Positions 62,383 through 64,000 of a DNA stretch of 64,000 nt are shown one piece after another. The notes beneath the pieces are model-generated. The model was not told the origin of the DNA. It did not search any database and worked only from the letters and a program-made list of their open reading frames with translations. Within the stretch, counting starts at the first letter, position 1. Each line of letters begins with the position of its first letter. The stretch is from Bradyrhizobium sp. CCGB01 (GTDB lineage: Bacteria; Pseudomonadota; Alphaproteobacteria; Rhizobiales; Xanthobacteraceae), in the NCBI RefSeq assembly GCF_024199795.1, contig NZ_JANADK010000001.1, positions 7,812,001-7,876,000 on the forward strand, given 5' to 3'. A program made the translations under genes and the position numbers.

Positions 62383-63174
62383 ATGCTATCCACGATCGCG
62401 GACTACACCAGACTGACCAAGGACATGAGCAAGTCGCTGACCCAGGTCGCGACCGAGCCGGATGTCAGCCGCGATACCGACTACTTCCTGAGCCACATCG
62501 GCAACGTGAAGACCATCGACGATTTCCTGAAGGACTATCGCCTCTACTCCTATGCGATGAAGGCCTTCGGCCTCAGCGACATGACCTATGCCAAGGCGTT
62601 CATGCGCAAGGTGCTGACCGAGGGCGTCGCGTCCACGGACACCTTCGCCAACAAGCTGACCGACACCCGCTACAGGCAATTCGCCGCCGCCTTCAATTTC
62701 GCCGCCCTCGGCGACCAGGCGACCCAGGCGACCGCGGCAACAACCGGCACGGCGACCCAATACGTCACGCAGACGATGGAGGAGAAAGCCGGCGACCAGA
62801 ACGAGGGTCTTCGGCTCGCGCTCTATTTCACCCGCAAGGCCTCCACCGTCACCACCGCTTACCAGATCCTGGCCGACAAGGCGCTGACCCAGGTGGTCCA
62901 GACCGCCATGGGCTGGTCGTCGACGATCAGCTCGTCCGACATCGACGCCCAGGCCAAGATGATCACGGACAAGATCGATCTCACCGATTTCCAGGATCCG
63001 ACCAAGGTCACCAAATTCGTGCAGCGCTTCGCGGCAATGTGGGATGCGACCCAGGCCCAGAGCGACACCTCGACCAACCCCGCGCTGGTCCTGATCGGCG
63101 GCGCGTCGTCGACGTCGGTCAGCCTGGATACCGACATGCTCACGACGCTTCAGAACATCCGGTTCAACAGGTAA
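62383..63174 (+). CDS. DUF1217-type flagellar protein
   Basis: The 263-aa protein starts at ATG 62383 behind GAGGGAC. It is largely helical: MLSTIADYTRLTKDMSKSLT, DFLKDYRLYSYAMKAFGLSD, TYAKAFMRKVLTEGVA and EGLRLALYFTRKASTVTTAY. I recognise the pattern of DUF1217 proteins that sit next to flgF in rhizobial flagellar clusters. The function is not established. It is followed by flgF after 3 bp, and divergent from motA. Confidence 0.8.
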   Translation: MLSTIADYTRLTKDMSKSLTQVATEPDVSRDTDYFLSHIGNVKTIDDFLKDYRLYSYAMKAFGLSDMTYAKAFMRKVLTEGVASTDTFANKLTDTRYRQFAAAFNFAALGDQATQATAATTGTATQYVTQTMEEKAGDQNEGLRLALYFTRKASTVTTAYQILADKALTQVVQTAMGWSSTISSSDIDAQAKMITDKIDLTDFQDPTKVTKFVQRFAAMWDATQAQSDTSTNPALVLIGGASSTSVSLDTDMLTTLQNIRFNR

Positions 63175-63177
63175 ATC

Positions 63178-63906
63178 ATGCAATCGGCTCTCTATGTCGG
63201 CTTGTCGGCGCAGGTCGCCCTCGAAAAGCGCCTCCAGACGATCGCCAACAACGTCGCCAACGTCAACACGGCGGCATTCCGCACCGACGTGGTGAAATTC
63301 GAGACCGTGCTGTCCAAGGCGGGCGCGAACCCGGTCGCCTTCTCCTCGCCCGGCGACAACATCATCTCGCGCGAGATGGGCAGCATCACCGAGAGCGGCA
63401 ATCCGCTCGACGTCGCCGTGGTCGGACAGGGCTGGATCGCCTTCGCCGGCCCGAACGGCACGGTCTATACCCGCGACGGCCGCCTCCAGATCGCCCCCAA
63501 CGGCGATCTCCAGACCGTGTCCGGCTTCCCCGTCATCGATGCCGGCGGCGCGCAGATCACGCTCGACCCGAACGGCGGACCGATCTCGATCGCGCGCAGC
63601 GGCGCGATCACCCAGGACAACAACGAGATCGGCTCCATCGGCCTGTTCAACATTCCCGCCGACGCCAATCTCGAACGTTACGGCAATTCCGGCGTCACGC
63701 CGGACCGGCCCGCGACCGCCATCGCCGATTTCTCCCGCGACGGTTTCAAGCAGGGCTATGTCGAGGGCTCCGGCGCCAATCCGATGATGGAATTGACGAA
63801 GCTGATCGCGGCTTCGCGCGCCTTCGAGGGCACCAATTCGATGATCGAGGGCACCGAGAGCTCGCTTCAGAACGCAATCCGGACGCTGGGCGAGCCCGGC
63901 AAGTAG
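63178..63906 (+). CDS. flgF: Proximal rod protein FlgF
   Basis: The 242-aa protein begins MQSALYVGLSAQVALEKRLQ then TIANNVANVNTAAFRTDVVK, and ends MMELTKLIAASRAFEGTNSM, the FlgF axial pattern. The central SGNPLDVAVVGQGWIAFAGP is conserved. It completes the rod with FlgB, FlgC and FlgG. Confidence 0.96.
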   Translation: MQSALYVGLSAQVALEKRLQTIANNVANVNTAAFRTDVVKFETVLSKAGANPVAFSSPGDNIISREMGSITESGNPLDVAVVGQGWIAFAGPNGTVYTRDGRLQIAPNGDLQTVSGFPVIDAGGAQITLDPNGGPISIARSGAITQDNNEIGSIGLFNIPADANLERYGNSGVTPDRPATAIADFSRDGFKQGYVEGSGANPMMELTKLIAASRAFEGTNSMIEGTESSLQNAIRTLGEPGK

Positions 63907-63907
63907 A

Positions 63908-63939
63908 CTTGAGTCAAGGTAGGCTTGAGTCAAAGTAAG
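63908..63939. repeat. Tandem 16-bp repeat after flgF
   Basis: CTTGAGTCAAGGTAGG (63908-63923) is followed directly by CTTGAGTCAAAGTAAG (63924-63939), with two mismatches. Each holds a TTGAGTCAA near-palindrome. It lies in the gap before the next gene. Confidence 0.6.
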
Positions 63940-63976
63940 ATTTGCGCCTCGCGCGCATTGAGGGTGGACGGTTTCC

Positions 63977-64000
63977 TTGAACGCTCTTCGGCAACTCGAG
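63977..64000 (+). CDS. Possible start of the next gene (fliI), cut by the window edge
   Basis: A TTG at 63977, with AGGGTGG about 12 nt upstream, opens an in-frame stretch of 8 codons reading (M)NALRQLE. After flgF, rhizobial clusters usually carry fliI, whose product is otherwise missing here. The evidence is only position and a plausible start; a GTG at 63964 in another frame is an alternative. Confidence 0.3.

Overview
This 64-kb window looks like chromosomal DNA of a Bradyrhizobium-type alphaproteobacterium. The evidence is the high G+C content, the long palindromic intergenic repeats, and a large flagellar cluster built the rhizobial way: FlaF/FlbT, MotC/MotE, an OmpR-like FtcR/LafR/Rem-type master regulator, and several short (about 300 aa) flagellins. 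The cluster matches the lateral (thin) flagellum system of Bradyrhizobium rather than the thick subpolar one. I see no tRNA, rRNA, CRISPR array, insertion sequence or prophage.

Left third (1-28.4 kb), catabolism and transport in separate modules. (a) 1-7.9 kb: a partial metallophosphoesterase, a GMC oxidoreductase, an exported and a cytoplasmic type-B carboxylesterase, an MFS carrier, and a divergent TetR regulator with a candidate operator. (b) 7.9-14.9 kb: a polyamine/opine-type ABC importer whose operon also carries a FAD amine oxidase and a HAD hydrolase, divergent from a LysR regulator; a TTGGCAA/TTGCCAA palindrome lies between them. (c) 15.0-22.9 kb: a sugar-acid module with mannonate dehydratase (uxuA), an idonate-type dehydrogenase, a TRAP transporter (dctPQM), a FadR-type GntR regulator and, divergently, fructuronate/mannonate oxidoreductase (uxuB). 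A UxuR-like palindrome sits in the divergent promoter. (d) 22.9-28.4 kb: single genes (SnoaL-like, HAD, NAD-dependent epimerase, Tat-exported dienelactone hydrolase, a MarR regulator with a four-cysteine tail, and a coiled-coil membrane protein).

Right part (28.4-64 kb), the lateral flagellum cluster. lafR is on the plus strand. It is followed by a nearly unbroken minus-strand array reading motA-fliM-orf-fliN-fliG-flhB, flgB-flgC-fliE-flgG-flgA-flgI-motE-flgH-fliL-fliP, three flagellin genes, fliF-fliH-like-motB-motC-fliK-lytic transglycosylase, and flgE-flgK-flgL-flaF-flbT-flgD-fliQ-flhA-fliR-fliJ-like-flgJ-flgN-like-orf. A divergent plus-strand set (DUF1217-type protein, flgF, probable start of fliI) runs off the right edge. 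Together these encode almost all of the export gate, rotor, stator, rod, rings, hook and filament. Many genes overlap by 1-4 bases (ATGA, GTGA, TTGA), which implies translational coupling.

The most interesting unexplained structure is in the 5' leaders of the three tandem flagellin genes. All three share a block of about 85 nt. Within it a GTATGTCCC-type segment is complementary to the GGGACAT segment that overlaps the Shine-Dalgarno site (9 bp perfect in the first-transcribed gene, 7 bp perfect in the second, 7 bp with one wobble in the third). A TACCGG/CCGGTA stem directly abuts the anti-SD strand. Because flaF and flbT (post-transcriptional flagellin regulators in relatives) lie in the same cluster, this is a candidate RNA switch coupling flagellin translation to assembly. 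All functional statements rest on reading the sequence; no searches were run.
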